64,000 nt of DNA from Thermofilum uzonense (lineage in GTDB: Archaea; Thermoproteota; Thermoprotei; Thermofilales; Thermofilaceae). Of the stretch, positions 42,275-51,073 are shown one piece after another. The stretch is from positions 396,001 through 460,000 of the forward strand of contig NZ_CP009961.1 in assembly GCF_000993805.1 (NCBI RefSeq), read 5' to 3'. A program made the position numbers and the translations under genes. Below the pieces are notes generated by a model. It was given only the letters and a program-made list of their open reading frames with translations, did no database searches and was not told the origin of the DNA. Each line of letters starts with the position of its first letter. The stretch's first letter is position 1.

Positions 42275-42847
42275 TCATTTTTTAAGCATTCTGTTGATTT
42301 CATCAATGCAATTAATCTTAAAGTTTAATGGTTCCGGGAGGTCTTCACGGACGCCAATCCTCGATGATCTAGAAACACAAGGTTCATCTATATCTAGAAA
42401 ATATACGGGTCGTACTTCGCTATCCTCAGAGCAGAGAAACTTTTTGTGAAGGTCCTTATTGATCCCCAGATACCTTGTGACTCTTCCAGGCCCCCATATC
42501 GCTTTGCCGGCAGCAGTCCCACTTGCAACGTTAACTGGCAGGATGCCTCTGATCAGTACAGCTCCCAGAGAGTTAGGTTCATGTGCAACTATGTTTAGGA
42601 GCCACTGTCTATGAACACCATAGACCAGAGCAGTACAGGGCTGAGAGGCCATCGTCCTTGCCAGGTCTCCCCCTTTCCTGGCTCTAGAAGCTGGGTCTTC
42701 TGGGCCAAAATAAGGCTCTGTTTCTAAAATAACTCCTGCCATGTCAAGCTTAATATTAACCAAGAGTTTACCTAAGAGCTGACGTGCTACTGTATCGGGT
42801 TTTCTCGCAAAAAAGTCTTGCAGGATGATTTTGCCAGAGCGTTGCAT
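42275..42847 (-). CDS. 3-Methyladenine DNA glycosylase (AAG/MPG family)
   Basis: A 190-residue alkyladenine glycosylase. The catalytic Glu is Glu42 in ILETEPYFGPEDPAS. The N-terminal FFARKPDTVARQLLGKLLVN and AVLIRGILPVN match the family, as does IWGPGRVTRYLGI near 117-129. It removes alkylated and deaminated purines in base-excision repair. The position where human AAG has His136 reads Arg here (ASRARKGG), so its substrate range may differ. It ends 50 bp before the regulator ATG at 42225; the gap to the CydA' gene upstream is 114 bp with nothing recognised. Confidence 0.85.
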   Translation of the reverse strand: MQRSGKIILQDFFARKPDTVARQLLGKLLVNIKLDMAGVILETEPYFGPEDPASRARKGGDLARTMASQPCTALVYGVHRQWLLNIVAHEPNSLGAVLIRGILPVNVASGTAAGKAIWGPGRVTRYLGINKDLHKKFLCSEDSEVRPVYFLDIDEPCVSRSSRIGVREDLPEPLNFKINCIDEINRMLKK

Positions 42848-42961
42848 GGGAGTCTCACCTTTAATGATCTTGTAATTTTCCAGGGCCTTGTACCTTTTTA
42901 ATATTTGAAAAAAGCTGCTGAATCATTTTTTAAAAAAAAATAATTTTTGACGAGAATCCTA

Positions 42962-44140
42962 TTACTCGGGGCCTTTTTCAAAGAAAACCTTGTATATCAG
43001 GTAGGCTGCAGCAGTCATTAATATTGCTAAGCCGACAGCTGTCACTAAGAAGAGTTCAGGGCTCTGAGCGAGAGGGTTCAGCTTTTCCATGTTCAGCTCG
43101 CTTGCGAGTATCGTCTTGTACGGCTCGGGGAGTTGATTGAGGATGAGCGGAGCATTGGCGACGAGGTATGGGTATTGTGAGAAGGCGTTGAGGTATTCTC
43201 CCAGCATTATGGTGAGTAGCCCTGCCGCTGCGCCAGAGTAAGTCAATATTGTTGTCGACTTCAACTCTTGCTGTTCAAGCCTTGCTCTGTAGAGCTTGAA
43301 GAGTATGAAGCCCTGCCAAGCTACCAATACCATTTTCAGCAGGAATAACCATGAGTAGTTGGATGTCGTTGGAGCCGCCAGGTTTACTCCTAGAAAGCCG
43401 AATATGTTATTAAACTTTATAGGAGTAGCCGCTAGTGATATCGAGTACCACGCTCCAAGAAACATCATCGCGAACAATCCCATACCCGCGTACTCAAGGC
43501 TTTTGCGGAGCAGACTCTTCTCCTCCTCCGAGATTCCGTTAGTTACTGCTTTGTGGTTGAGAAGAGCTGCAATGAAGAGAAAGCCGGCTGTAAGGGCGCC
43601 AGTGACACTCTTCAAGTATAGGGGCAGGAAGGTTGGGTTTTGTAAGGCTGCTAATACGTCTAGGCTGAGCTTAGGGGAGAGGGTGAGGCCGACAGGTGTA
43701 TTCAAGAAGGCAAAAACTGCTCTGAAGCCTAAGGGTATCAGGTAAGCTGTCAGCACTAGGAGTACTCCAAAGGCCAGATGGATATTCCTGTCCAGTTTGT
43801 CCCAACCGTAGTAGTAGACAACTATTGCTAGGAAGTGTAGGAGAATAGCCACTATAGATATCCCGAATGGGATCATTGTTATGTTTCCCGCGATGCCAAG
43901 GAAACCTGGATAGAAGCTTAAGAGGAATACAGTGAAAGCCGTTCCCATGACGCCTGCTAGACCGTAGGTTGCAGCGTATATTCGGAAGAAGCTATAGGCT
44001 GTTGCATCTATTTCTTTGTCAAGTTTGATGTCGGCCTGCCTTTTGAGAAATACAACTATAGTAGACAAGGCTATGCCTAGGTTTACCGCGACTATGTGCA
44101 AGCCGAAGACTAGCGCGAGGAAAAACACCGGGGCATTCAT
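42962..44140 (-). CDS. CydA' paralogue of the cytochrome bd oxidase (replaces CydB)
   Basis: A 392-residue protein of about nine membrane helices resembling CydA in its first helices, with His in GLHIVAVNLGIAL. It lacks the long quinol loop. Its ATG shares a base with the stop codon of the neighbouring CydA gene. Archaea such as Caldivirga use a CydAA' pair, in which the second subunit is a duplicated CydA instead of CydB; this arrangement matches. It should form the heterodimer with CydA that reduces oxygen at low concentration. The haem ligands are not settled by eye. Confidence 0.75.
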   Translation of the reverse strand: MNAPVFFLALVFGLHIVAVNLGIALSTIVVFLKRQADIKLDKEIDATAYSFFRIYAATYGLAGVMGTAFTVFLLSFYPGFLGIAGNITMIPFGISIVAILLHFLAIVVYYYGWDKLDRNIHLAFGVLLVLTAYLIPLGFRAVFAFLNTPVGLTLSPKLSLDVLAALQNPTFLPLYLKSVTGALTAGFLFIAALLNHKAVTNGISEEEKSLLRKSLEYAGMGLFAMMFLGAWYSISLAATPIKFNNIFGFLGVNLAAPTTSNYSWLFLLKMVLVAWQGFILFKLYRARLEQQELKSTTILTYSGAAAGLLTIMLGEYLNAFSQYPYLVANAPLILNQLPEPYKTILASELNMEKLNPLAQSPELFLVTAVGLAILMTAAAYLIYKVFFEKGPE

Positions 44141-45756
44141 TACTGATCACCTCTCAATGACGGGAGATATAATATCCTGTAAGCCGCATAGATGAGTAGA
44201 GAGAGGGCAGCCAAGAAGATAAACGCTACAAGAATGTATGCGGAGGGGCTTGCAGGGTTTGCGGTGTGTGCAACGTCAACGGTCATCACCCCGTAGATGG
44301 ACCATGGCTTACGGCCGATCTCCCTTACAGCCCAACCTAGAAATGATACAAGCTGTGCGAGTATGGGGCTTAGGGCTGCAAGCACGAGTAGAGATGTGTT
44401 TATCTTTGTATTCTTGTAAACGAGGACAAACATGACTATCGCGAAGAGTCCTAGCAGGACTGCAAGGCCCGTTTTAACGTAGTAAAGATAGTGGATGAGC
44501 AAGGGAGGCCTGCAATCAGAGATAGGCGGGGCACCTCCTAGGACACAGTATCCCGGAGGTATAAGATCGTAATCGGGTAGCTGCGCATCAGGCCTCCCAT
44601 ATATTATTATTTTCATCAGGTTCTCTATTCCAAACGTCCGAGGGATGCTCATGATGCTGCTGCTCTGGCCCTCCATTGCGGCTAGTTTTTCAGGGTTATA
44701 ATGCGCTATTTCCTCTCCCATCACGTGGCCAAAAATTGCTCCCTGTACAATGATAGCTATGAGTGAGAGTATAACGCCGAAGCGTAGACCGGTCTCGTAG
44801 TATTCCGACCTCTTCTTTAAAAGAAGAAGGGCGTATGCCCCTAGAATGGTGAAAGCTGTTGTGGTGATTCCAGCACCTATAGAGTGTAGGATGCTTCCTG
44901 GATAGACGGGAGACAGGAAAGTGACGCTTGTATACCCGACGTGCTCGACTGTGGCTAACAGGATGCTGTCGACTAAATCTTTTACAAGTATCTTCTCAGC
45001 TGGAAGTTGAATCCCGGGCTTCAAGAAACCAGCTAGTACGCTGTCCCTTAGGGTCACTCCACTCCAAGCTTCGTATGCGAGACGTGCAACGATCCTTGAC
45101 GGGACATAGACGGCGACCCCCTCTTTAACCTCGCCAACCACTTCTACCTCCAGAGGGAGAAGTTTTGACACGTCGAGAGCAGAGGCTATCTGCGATGGGA
45201 GAACAAGTAGAACTTTGGGATATCCCTGCTGGTAGAGCCAGCCTTTCTGCTGGTCGAAGGCCGGGGCTATCCCGGTGGGGGCAACCATGTAGCTGTTAAC
45301 GCTCACAATCATGGCTGCGCTGAACCATGCACCGAAGAGCGCTAGGAATGCTATAGCTATTCTCGCGTTTAGCGACAGCTTGCTCCAGGCAAAGACAAGT
45401 AGGTAGATGAAGACTATCTCGGTGAGAAAGGCGAAGATTTCAAGGTACAGTGGGAAATAAATGTAACGTCCAGCAGCTTCTAGGAGGTTTGGCCATATCA
45501 CTACGAGTCCGAACTCGGATGCCGTCCCCGAGGCAGCTCCGACGGCGAATATTAACCCCAGGGCTTTTGTGGCTGTTCTAGCTATTTTTTCGTAATTCGT
45601 TTTTCCTGTTCTCTTGTAAGCTAGTAGGGCGAGAAGGATCACCAGCGGTAATCCGAGCACGTACTGGAGTATGAACCAGTGTATTTCGATGCCGATGATG
45701 CTTAAAATCCTATCTATAGATGCTGGGTAACTCAGCCATTGGCTTAGTAAATCCAT
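44140..45756 (-). CDS. cydA: Cytochrome bd-type quinol oxidase subunit I
   Basis: A CydA of 538 residues from the ATG at 45756. The first helix has His26 in EIHWFILQYVLG (distal haem ligand). Helices 3-4 carry ASGTASEFG and LYLEIFAFLTEIVF, with the conserved Glu residues of the proton path. The C-terminal GRKPWSIYG is the quinol-oxidase signature. The position where E. coli CydA has its Met393 haem ligand appears to be Lys428 here (HYLYYVKTGLA), if the alignment by eye is right. It is translationally coupled (TAATG) to CydA'. The upstream AT-rich gap to 45912 holds divergent promoters. Confidence 0.85.
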   Translation of the reverse strand: MDLLSQWLSYPASIDRILSIIGIEIHWFILQYVLGLPLVILLALLAYKRTGKTNYEKIARTATKALGLIFAVGAASGTASEFGLVVIWPNLLEAAGRYIYFPLYLEIFAFLTEIVFIYLLVFAWSKLSLNARIAIAFLALFGAWFSAAMIVSVNSYMVAPTGIAPAFDQQKGWLYQQGYPKVLLVLPSQIASALDVSKLLPLEVEVVGEVKEGVAVYVPSRIVARLAYEAWSGVTLRDSVLAGFLKPGIQLPAEKILVKDLVDSILLATVEHVGYTSVTFLSPVYPGSILHSIGAGITTTAFTILGAYALLLLKKRSEYYETGLRFGVILSLIAIIVQGAIFGHVMGEEIAHYNPEKLAAMEGQSSSIMSIPRTFGIENLMKIIIYGRPDAQLPDYDLIPPGYCVLGGAPPISDCRPPLLIHYLYYVKTGLAVLLGLFAIVMFVLVYKNTKINTSLLVLAALSPILAQLVSFLGWAVREIGRKPWSIYGVMTVDVAHTANPASPSAYILVAFIFLAALSLLIYAAYRILYLPSLRGDQ

Positions 45757-45912
45757 GTTTATCAATTTTCTAACATTTTATTTTATTAATAAAAATTTTT
45801 CCTTATATGATTTTAACCCAAAATTTAAAAGATAAGGATACTGCCCTAGAAGCCATCAAGGATCAAATTCTCCATGAAAAATTTTTAGATCTATCTTGTA
45901 TTATATTGTAGA

Positions 45913-47160
45913 ATGTCAGCGAGGAGGGTTTTGATCCTTCTAATGTTGGGTTGGGGCTTAGGGGCGATGTGCGCAGGGATAGTCAGCGGGACGCTAAGCC
46001 TTATTAAATCGGATCTGCACCTAACCGGCGAGGAAACTGGTCGTGTTCTAAGTAGCTGGTCCCTGGGAATGCTGGTCGGTGCCTCTCTCTATGGGTATTT
46101 TGCTGATAGATTCGGGAGGAGGATCAGCATTCTAGTCTCAACGGTTGGTCTAGGAGTCTTCACCTCGCTGAGCTATATCGCTCGTGGCTGGTTAGACTTA
46201 AGCTTTTACCGTATCCTAGCAGGAGCCTCTAATGCAGGCTACATGGTTGTGGCTAGCACGATGATGAGTGAGTTTGCCCCCACATACTCGCGCGGCAGGC
46301 TAGTAGCCATTCTTGAGAGCTCCTGGGCTCTCGGCTGGCTCCTCGCGTTATTCCTGGCGAGGATTATAGCACCAATGTATGGCTGGAGGCCGGTTTTCCT
46401 AACTGCCTTCTCGTCGATCTTACTTGCAATGATCCTTTACCCTACTTTACCTGAATCGCCTAGATACCTAAAACTAAGAAAGGAGTTGAACTCAAGCAGT
46501 TCTGTAGTAGAAGGAGCGAAAAACTCTATGAAGTCAAAGGGCTTAGCAAGTGTTTCTGTATGGGAGCTTCTCAGGCCGCCTTACCTTAGAAGAACGATCA
46601 TGCTCTGGACACACTGGTTCGCTATAGCTCTGACCTACTGGGGGATTTTCCTGTGGTTACCAGATATGCTCAATGCACGCGGACTTGGCTATGCAAAGAG
46701 CCTTGAGTTCTCAATAATTATAACTTTAGCACAGATCCCGGGATATCTCTCTGCAGCCTACCTCATCGAGAAAGCAGGCAGGAAGCCGACCCTTGCCAGT
46801 TATATGTTGCTGGGTGGACTAGCAAGTATAGGAGTCTTCATGGCGTCAGCTCAACTCGACCTGTTCATCTGGGGTAGTCTGGTCTCATTCTTCAATCTTG
46901 GGGCATGGGGGGTAACATACGCCTATACGCCAGAGCTCTATCCGACGCGGTTGAGGGGGACCGGGAGCGGATGGGCAAACAGCTTTGGTCGGATAGGGGG
47001 GATTATTGGACCATATGCCGCCGGCGTCCTCATGCAAACTTTTAAAGACCCACTGACGCCCTTCTCCTTATTCGCACTCATGCACATCGTATCAGCTTTC
47101 ACTGTATTCACACTGGGTGTAGAGACAAAGGGGAAACCGCTTGAGGAGGTATCCCCCTAG
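45913..47160 (+). CDS. MFS transporter, sugar/organic-acid type
   Basis: A 415-residue major facilitator with 12 hydrophobic segments. Family motifs are GYFADRFGRRISI after helix 2, PESPRYL at the middle loop, EKAGRKPTL after helix 8 and PELYPTRLRGTGSG after helix 10, the sugar-porter/aromatic-acid group. Probably a proton symporter; substrate unknown. It is divergent from cydA and followed 59 bp later by the YjjX-type gene on the same strand. A TTTTTAGAT box near 45884 lies about 25 bp before the ATG. Confidence 0.88.
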   Translation: MSARRVLILLMLGWGLGAMCAGIVSGTLSLIKSDLHLTGEETGRVLSSWSLGMLVGASLYGYFADRFGRRISILVSTVGLGVFTSLSYIARGWLDLSFYRILAGASNAGYMVVASTMMSEFAPTYSRGRLVAILESSWALGWLLALFLARIIAPMYGWRPVFLTAFSSILLAMILYPTLPESPRYLKLRKELNSSSSVVEGAKNSMKSKGLASVSVWELLRPPYLRRTIMLWTHWFAIALTYWGIFLWLPDMLNARGLGYAKSLEFSIIITLAQIPGYLSAAYLIEKAGRKPTLASYMLLGGLASIGVFMASAQLDLFIWGSLVSFFNLGAWGVTYAYTPELYPTRLRGTGSGWANSFGRIGGIIGPYAAGVLMQTFKDPLTPFSLFALMHIVSAFTVFTLGVETKGKPLEEVSP

Positions 47161-47219
47161 GTCTTAGGCAAAATTATTCATCTCGTCTTAAAGTATTTTT
47201 AGCAGCTAAGATTCCTAGT

Positions 47220-47771
47220 ATGGAAGTGGTTATGCGGGTTATAGCTGGTACGACAAACCCGTCCAAGCTGGTGGGTATACGCAGGGCATTTGAAGCTGTA
47301 TATGGAGCCATAGAGCTCTCTAGTATCCGTGTGGAAACCCCGAACCCACAGCCCTTAGGATTGTTAGAGATATTACATGGGGCTAAGCTGAGGGCTGAAA
47401 CGGCTTCTAAATCGGTGAATGTCTTTGACTTCTCTGTGGGGGTTGAAGCCGGTATTATCCAGGTAGGAGACTTTTACATTGATGTACAGCTGGCTTATGT
47501 CATGGACAATAAGGGGGGTGTCTCAATAGGATTAAGCCCTGGCTTCCCATTACCACGAGCCTTCACAGACGGAATTTTCAGAGGGGGTTACCGTGAACTA
47601 GAGGAGGTGGCTGATGCTTATTACGGTACGAAGGATATTGGCGAGAAGGGCGGCTTAATAAAGCTGCTCTCAAAGTCTATGGTAACCCGTGAGGATCTAA
47701 CTTTTCACGCCACGCTTATGGCCCTTATCACTTTCATGAACCGTGAACTCTACGAAGGAAATGTGCGGTAA
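47220..47771 (+). CDS. YjjX-family inosine/xanthosine triphosphatase
   Basis: A 183-residue house-cleaning NTPase of the YjjX (DUF84) family, with VIAGTTNPSKLVGIR near the N-terminus, SVGVEAGI near 72-79 and GTKDIGEKGGLIKLL near 137-151. It removes non-canonical purine triphosphates (ITP, XTP). The ATG at 47220 is about 25 bp after AAAGTATTTTTAGC; the ATG four codons later (MRVIAGT) matches the usual family N-terminus and may be the true start. It lies upstream of the primase-like gene by 40 bp, both on the plus strand. Confidence 0.88.
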   Translation: MEVVMRVIAGTTNPSKLVGIRRAFEAVYGAIELSSIRVETPNPQPLGLLEILHGAKLRAETASKSVNVFDFSVGVEAGIIQVGDFYIDVQLAYVMDNKGGVSIGLSPGFPLPRAFTDGIFRGGYRELEEVADAYYGTKDIGEKGGLIKLLSKSMVTREDLTFHATLMALITFMNRELYEGNVR

Positions 47772-47811
47772 AACATTATAGTTACGTTGTTTTATCACTT
47801 CTAGAGCCGCC

Positions 47812-49011
47812 TTGTCCTCTCTACCTCTAAAGCATTACTCGAACCCTCGAGTGGTGGCAGAGCTCTCAGAATTTCTAAGGGGGAGATGGGTAGCCGTCCA
47901 CTGTGAGAGGAAGCTCAAAGATGGTAGGCCGATACTCATAAGGTATATAGGAGCCTTGCCGTTGCGTGTAAGCAAGCCGGCGGACTTTCATACTGTTTTC
48001 AAACGGCTGGCTGCTCTAGGTCCCAGGTCTTTTTATGGCACGGCGAACATCTACCACAAACTTGAAAGGCGAGAGGACGCACTTGACTATTCAAGCAACA
48101 TCAGACAAAGGACGCTTACCTGGGACATAGACTCCACTCCAGAACACTGGAAGGCTACCGTCGAGGTAGCGCGTCTAATCGTAGAAGAGCTCGAAAAGGA
48201 AGGCGTTACAAGGAGCGTGTGGCTCAAGTGGAGCGGGCGTGGGATGCACGTCCACGTGCACGAGGGGGCTTTAAGCGAGGGGTTCCTTAAGAAGAATGGC
48301 GTCCTCGACGCGACCTGGTCGGCAGTACAGCTTATACTTGAAAGGATTCGTGGAAAAGTCCACGCGGTGAATCTCAGATACGGCTCTAAAATAAAGGTGG
48401 AGAACCTTATGGATCCCCAGAGAGTCTTTACCGCGCCTTTAAGCCTGCACAGGCAACTGGATGTAGTGTGCGTAGCGTTGAAGCCGGATGAACTTGATTC
48501 CTTCGAGCCCTCTTGGACAGACCCCTCAAGATTCAAGCACAATACTGATTGGAGGGTTTTCGAGGAGGGGGAGGCTGAGGCTCTTGCTGAAAAGGCTCTA
48601 CGCGAGATAGGAGGCTATCTCAAAAAGAGTGAGAGTTCCTATGAAAGACGATTAGATGGAAAGCCCCCCGTAATAAGACAAACGTTAAATCTACCATCTG
48701 GCGACGTCGACCTCTCCACTCTCAAACTACACGAGAACCCTGGCCCACTCTACAGGAGGAAACTCTTACACGATCCAAGACTAGCGGTAAGATTTCTTGA
48801 GGATATTCTAAGCCATTACGTTCTTGGAAATATTTCGCTCGCGGAGGCAGAGTCCCTTATAAGCAGCACTATGAATGTAACTCTACTTACTCAGGGCTAC
48901 GCTCGGGAAGACGTTGAGAAGTTGACCAAGCTTTATGGTGCAGCACTTAATCTGTTAAAGACGGCAGGAACGCCGGAAAACTTACGTATGCTGCTGTCAG
49001 CCAAGTCTTAG
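47812..49011 (+). CDS. Archaeo-eukaryotic primase-like protein (PriS-type)
   Basis: A 399-residue protein with the three signatures of the archaeo-eukaryotic primase catalytic core: DxD at Asp105 and Asp107 (LTWDIDST), SGRGMHVHVH at 141-150, and a downstream SLH at 211-213 (FTAPLSLH). These match PriS in order and spacing. It lacks an obvious zinc motif. The C-terminal 100 residues are helical and may be a separate domain. It could be the main small primase subunit or a paralogue for repair synthesis; the window alone cannot say. TTG start with TTTTATC about 24 bp upstream. Confidence 0.65.
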   Translation: MSSLPLKHYSNPRVVAELSEFLRGRWVAVHCERKLKDGRPILIRYIGALPLRVSKPADFHTVFKRLAALGPRSFYGTANIYHKLERREDALDYSSNIRQRTLTWDIDSTPEHWKATVEVARLIVEELEKEGVTRSVWLKWSGRGMHVHVHEGALSEGFLKKNGVLDATWSAVQLILERIRGKVHAVNLRYGSKIKVENLMDPQRVFTAPLSLHRQLDVVCVALKPDELDSFEPSWTDPSRFKHNTDWRVFEEGEAEALAEKALREIGGYLKKSESSYERRLDGKPPVIRQTLNLPSGDVDLSTLKLHENPGPLYRRKLLHDPRLAVRFLEDILSHYVLGNISLAEAESLISSTMNVTLLTQGYAREDVEKLTKLYGAALNLLKTAGTPENLRMLLSAKS

Positions 49012-49223
49012 TCCCATAGGGTTCTCTCAGAACTAAACTTCTTTGCCCTCATATAAGATCAAGGGGCTATACCTCCTTTATTTTACATGCTAGACTACTC
49101 GCAGGGCCGTATGTTCTATTATAGTTCACCATACGTGATGCGTGGTTAACCAACGATTAGCTTAAAGGTGACCTTCAGGTAACTTAATAAAATGTCGGTG
49201 GAAGCGAGGAAGAAATAGATCTG

Positions 49224-49601
49224 TTGAAAAGGAGGGCGCTCTCATTCCTTGAGGCCGCGAAATTTTCACTGCAGAAGGGGTTCTACGACCTTGCAGCCTT
49301 TAACGCAGAGCAGGCCGCTCAAATATACCTTAAGGCCACACTATTAGAGCTTATAGGAGATTATCCAAGAACCTACTCCCTAATACATCTCCTAAGCGAG
49401 CTCAAGCGAGTAGATGAAAAATTGGTAGACGGGTTTATAAGGGAAAATAAAAGAGGTTTACACAACTTGGAGGACGCTTACCTAACAAGCAGGTATTTCT
49501 ATAAGAGTTTTGACAGAGAAGACGGGGAATACTTGATCGATCTCGCTGAAAGGGTGATTAGCCTTTGTGAAAAACTTAGACATAGCATGGGAAAGATCTA
49601 A
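49224..49601 (+). CDS. HEPN-domain toxin, probably 5' frameshifted
   Basis: A 125-residue HEPN protein of the MNT-partner type, with YDLAAFNAEQAAQIYLKA near 21-38 and the RNase motif R-x6-H (Arg73 to His80, RENKRGLH). The family normally begins MSxEA-x2-E. Just upstream an ATG at 49192 starts MSVEAR in another frame that runs into a stop, while GAAGAAATAGAT continues in the HEPN frame. One missing base near 49207-49210 would join them. The annotated TTG is therefore probably a makeshift start. The following MNT gene is also broken. Confidence 0.7.
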   Translation: MKRRALSFLEAAKFSLQKGFYDLAAFNAEQAAQIYLKATLLELIGDYPRTYSLIHLLSELKRVDEKLVDGFIRENKRGLHNLEDAYLTSRYFYKSFDREDGEYLIDLAERVISLCEKLRHSMGKI

Positions 49602-49695
49602 GATTCTTAGAGACTGGAGGGAATACGTCATCAAGATAGTTGAAGCAAGCAGGGAGGTTTTTCCGAAGATCTATTTGGAGAAAAATCTACTTTAG
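49567..49695 (+). pseudogene. Truncated MNT nucleotidyltransferase antitoxin remnant
   Basis: A 42-codon frame from GTG to TAG, overlapping the HEPN 3' end by 35 bp. It reads IAWERSKILRDWREYV and EASREVFP, which match the N-terminal helix region of minimal nucleotidyltransferases that neutralise HEPN toxins. The frame ends before the GS-x10-DxD active-site region, and I do not see that region downstream to 49860. The partner of the HEPN toxin is therefore missing its catalytic part. Confidence 0.6.
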
Positions 49696-49860
49696 ACATA
49701 TTGGAAGAAATTACCTTAAGCTTTATTGATGTAGTCGGATCATCCCAGGTTAACTTTTGGTCACGTAGGGGCAGCATGAGTTTATGTTACTTTTTAGTAA
49801 TCCCTGTAGGCCTCACGTGACTACTTGATAGGTGATTTCCTGAGTAGTTTAGGGGTTAAG

Positions 49861-50919
49861 CTACAACTCATCCTGCTCTACATCCGCAAATTCTATCATA
49901 GCTCTGATACCTGTTAGAGTTTCAAAGGCGCTTGATTTCTCGGCTAAGCGTCTCTCAAGCCATATAGGTGGATTACAGGAAAGCAGGAATATTAGCGAAG
50001 ACCCCTCGAGCTCTATTCCTCTGTAACACCCGTATGCCTCGTAAGCGCCCCAGCCCGAGTAAACATCGTCGAATGTATCTGCCAGCCTGACCGTCGCTGC
50101 TATCAGTCGGGCTTTTTCTCCAAGGTTCTGTAGCTCTGGATCGCCTAGAAGATCCGTGGATCTCCTGTGGTGGAATATGGCCTTCGAGACGACCAAACGG
50201 TTACAACATTTTGTCAGCTCTCCTAATTCAAGGGCAAGCCTAGCACCTTTCTCGTGGTGCTCCTCCTCGCTAGACACTACTCTCCCGACATCGTGAAGAA
50301 GGCCAGCAACGTACGCGTTCAGATAGTCCTCTCTCTCAAGATTGATAATGCCTGAGATGGCTTCGAGTATGTCAAGGGCTACGCCGGCGACTGTTGAGGC
50401 ATGGTTTTTATAGAGTTCCCAGTAGCTCGATTTCTCGTCCCTGATACTCTCGAGTTTATTCACAAGACGTACTATCAAATCCTCTCCCACAAGATCCCTT
50501 GCCCGGAAAAACCAGCGAAAGGCTAGGCTCTGTGAGGGCGTCTCTCCCATAAATCCAAGCGTGCTAAGCTTTCTCTTCACCTCTGATGCTGGCAACCTGT
50601 ATTTAAGTCCTAGAATCATGGCTACTGTGATGCCGCTTCTTCCAATCCCTCCTCGGCAGTGTACAAGAACTTTTTCGCCACCTTGAAGCCTTTGCAGTAC
50701 AGGTAGAGCTACATGCACCAAGACGTCTTCGAAAGGATTAAATGAAAAATCCATGATGGGGTACTCCATGATCTCGACACCGGGGGGCGGTTCATAGGAG
50801 CACTCGTGCTCAGTTAGATCCACTATCATGCTCAGCCCCTCTCTCGCCAAAGAAGCCAGGAGCTCGCTGTCTGGACAGGAGGACCAGTAAAGCCCATCAA
50901 TATAGCGGAGTCTAGCCAT
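49861..50919 (-). CDS. Dual-specificity phosphatase fused to an HD hydrolase domain
   Basis: A 352-residue two-domain protein. The N-terminal half is a dual-specificity phosphatase with Cys88-x5-Arg94 (VHCRGGIGRSG) and an upstream Asp-rich loop PIMDFSFNP as the acid candidate. The C-terminal half is an HD phosphohydrolase with His173, His209-Asp210 (GLLHDVGR), His250-His251 and Asp281 as metal ligands. Such a fusion could remove phosphate from a protein or inositol-like substrate while hydrolysing a nucleotide or second messenger; substrates are unknown. It stands alone. Both active sites look intact. Confidence 0.8.
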   Translation of the reverse strand: MARLRYIDGLYWSSCPDSELLASLAREGLSMIVDLTEHECSYEPPPGVEIMEYPIMDFSFNPFEDVLVHVALPVLQRLQGGEKVLVHCRGGIGRSGITVAMILGLKYRLPASEVKRKLSTLGFMGETPSQSLAFRWFFRARDLVGEDLIVRLVNKLESIRDEKSSYWELYKNHASTVAGVALDILEAISGIINLEREDYLNAYVAGLLHDVGRVVSSEEEHHEKGARLALELGELTKCCNRLVVSKAIFHHRRSTDLLGDPELQNLGEKARLIAATVRLADTFDDVYSGWGAYEAYGCYRGIELEGSSLIFLLSCNPPIWLERRLAEKSSAFETLTGIRAMIEFADVEQDEL

Positions 50920-51073
50920 TGTCTAAGCAATTCCTAGTCGTTTCAAAGAGTAAAATCCTTGACGGTTAGCAGGGCTGGATAACACTATGCGAGGAATTCT
51001 CTGGGCATGAAAAACAGCGAGTAGAAATTCGTATTGGAAAAGGGAAAAGTCTTAGAGGGTAAAAAGACGGCTA

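Noticed and set aside
49020-49190. A box C/D RNA near GTGATGCGTGG in the gap before the HEPN gene
   Set aside because: The C box resembles RTGATGA only loosely and no paired D box or second guide half is visible.
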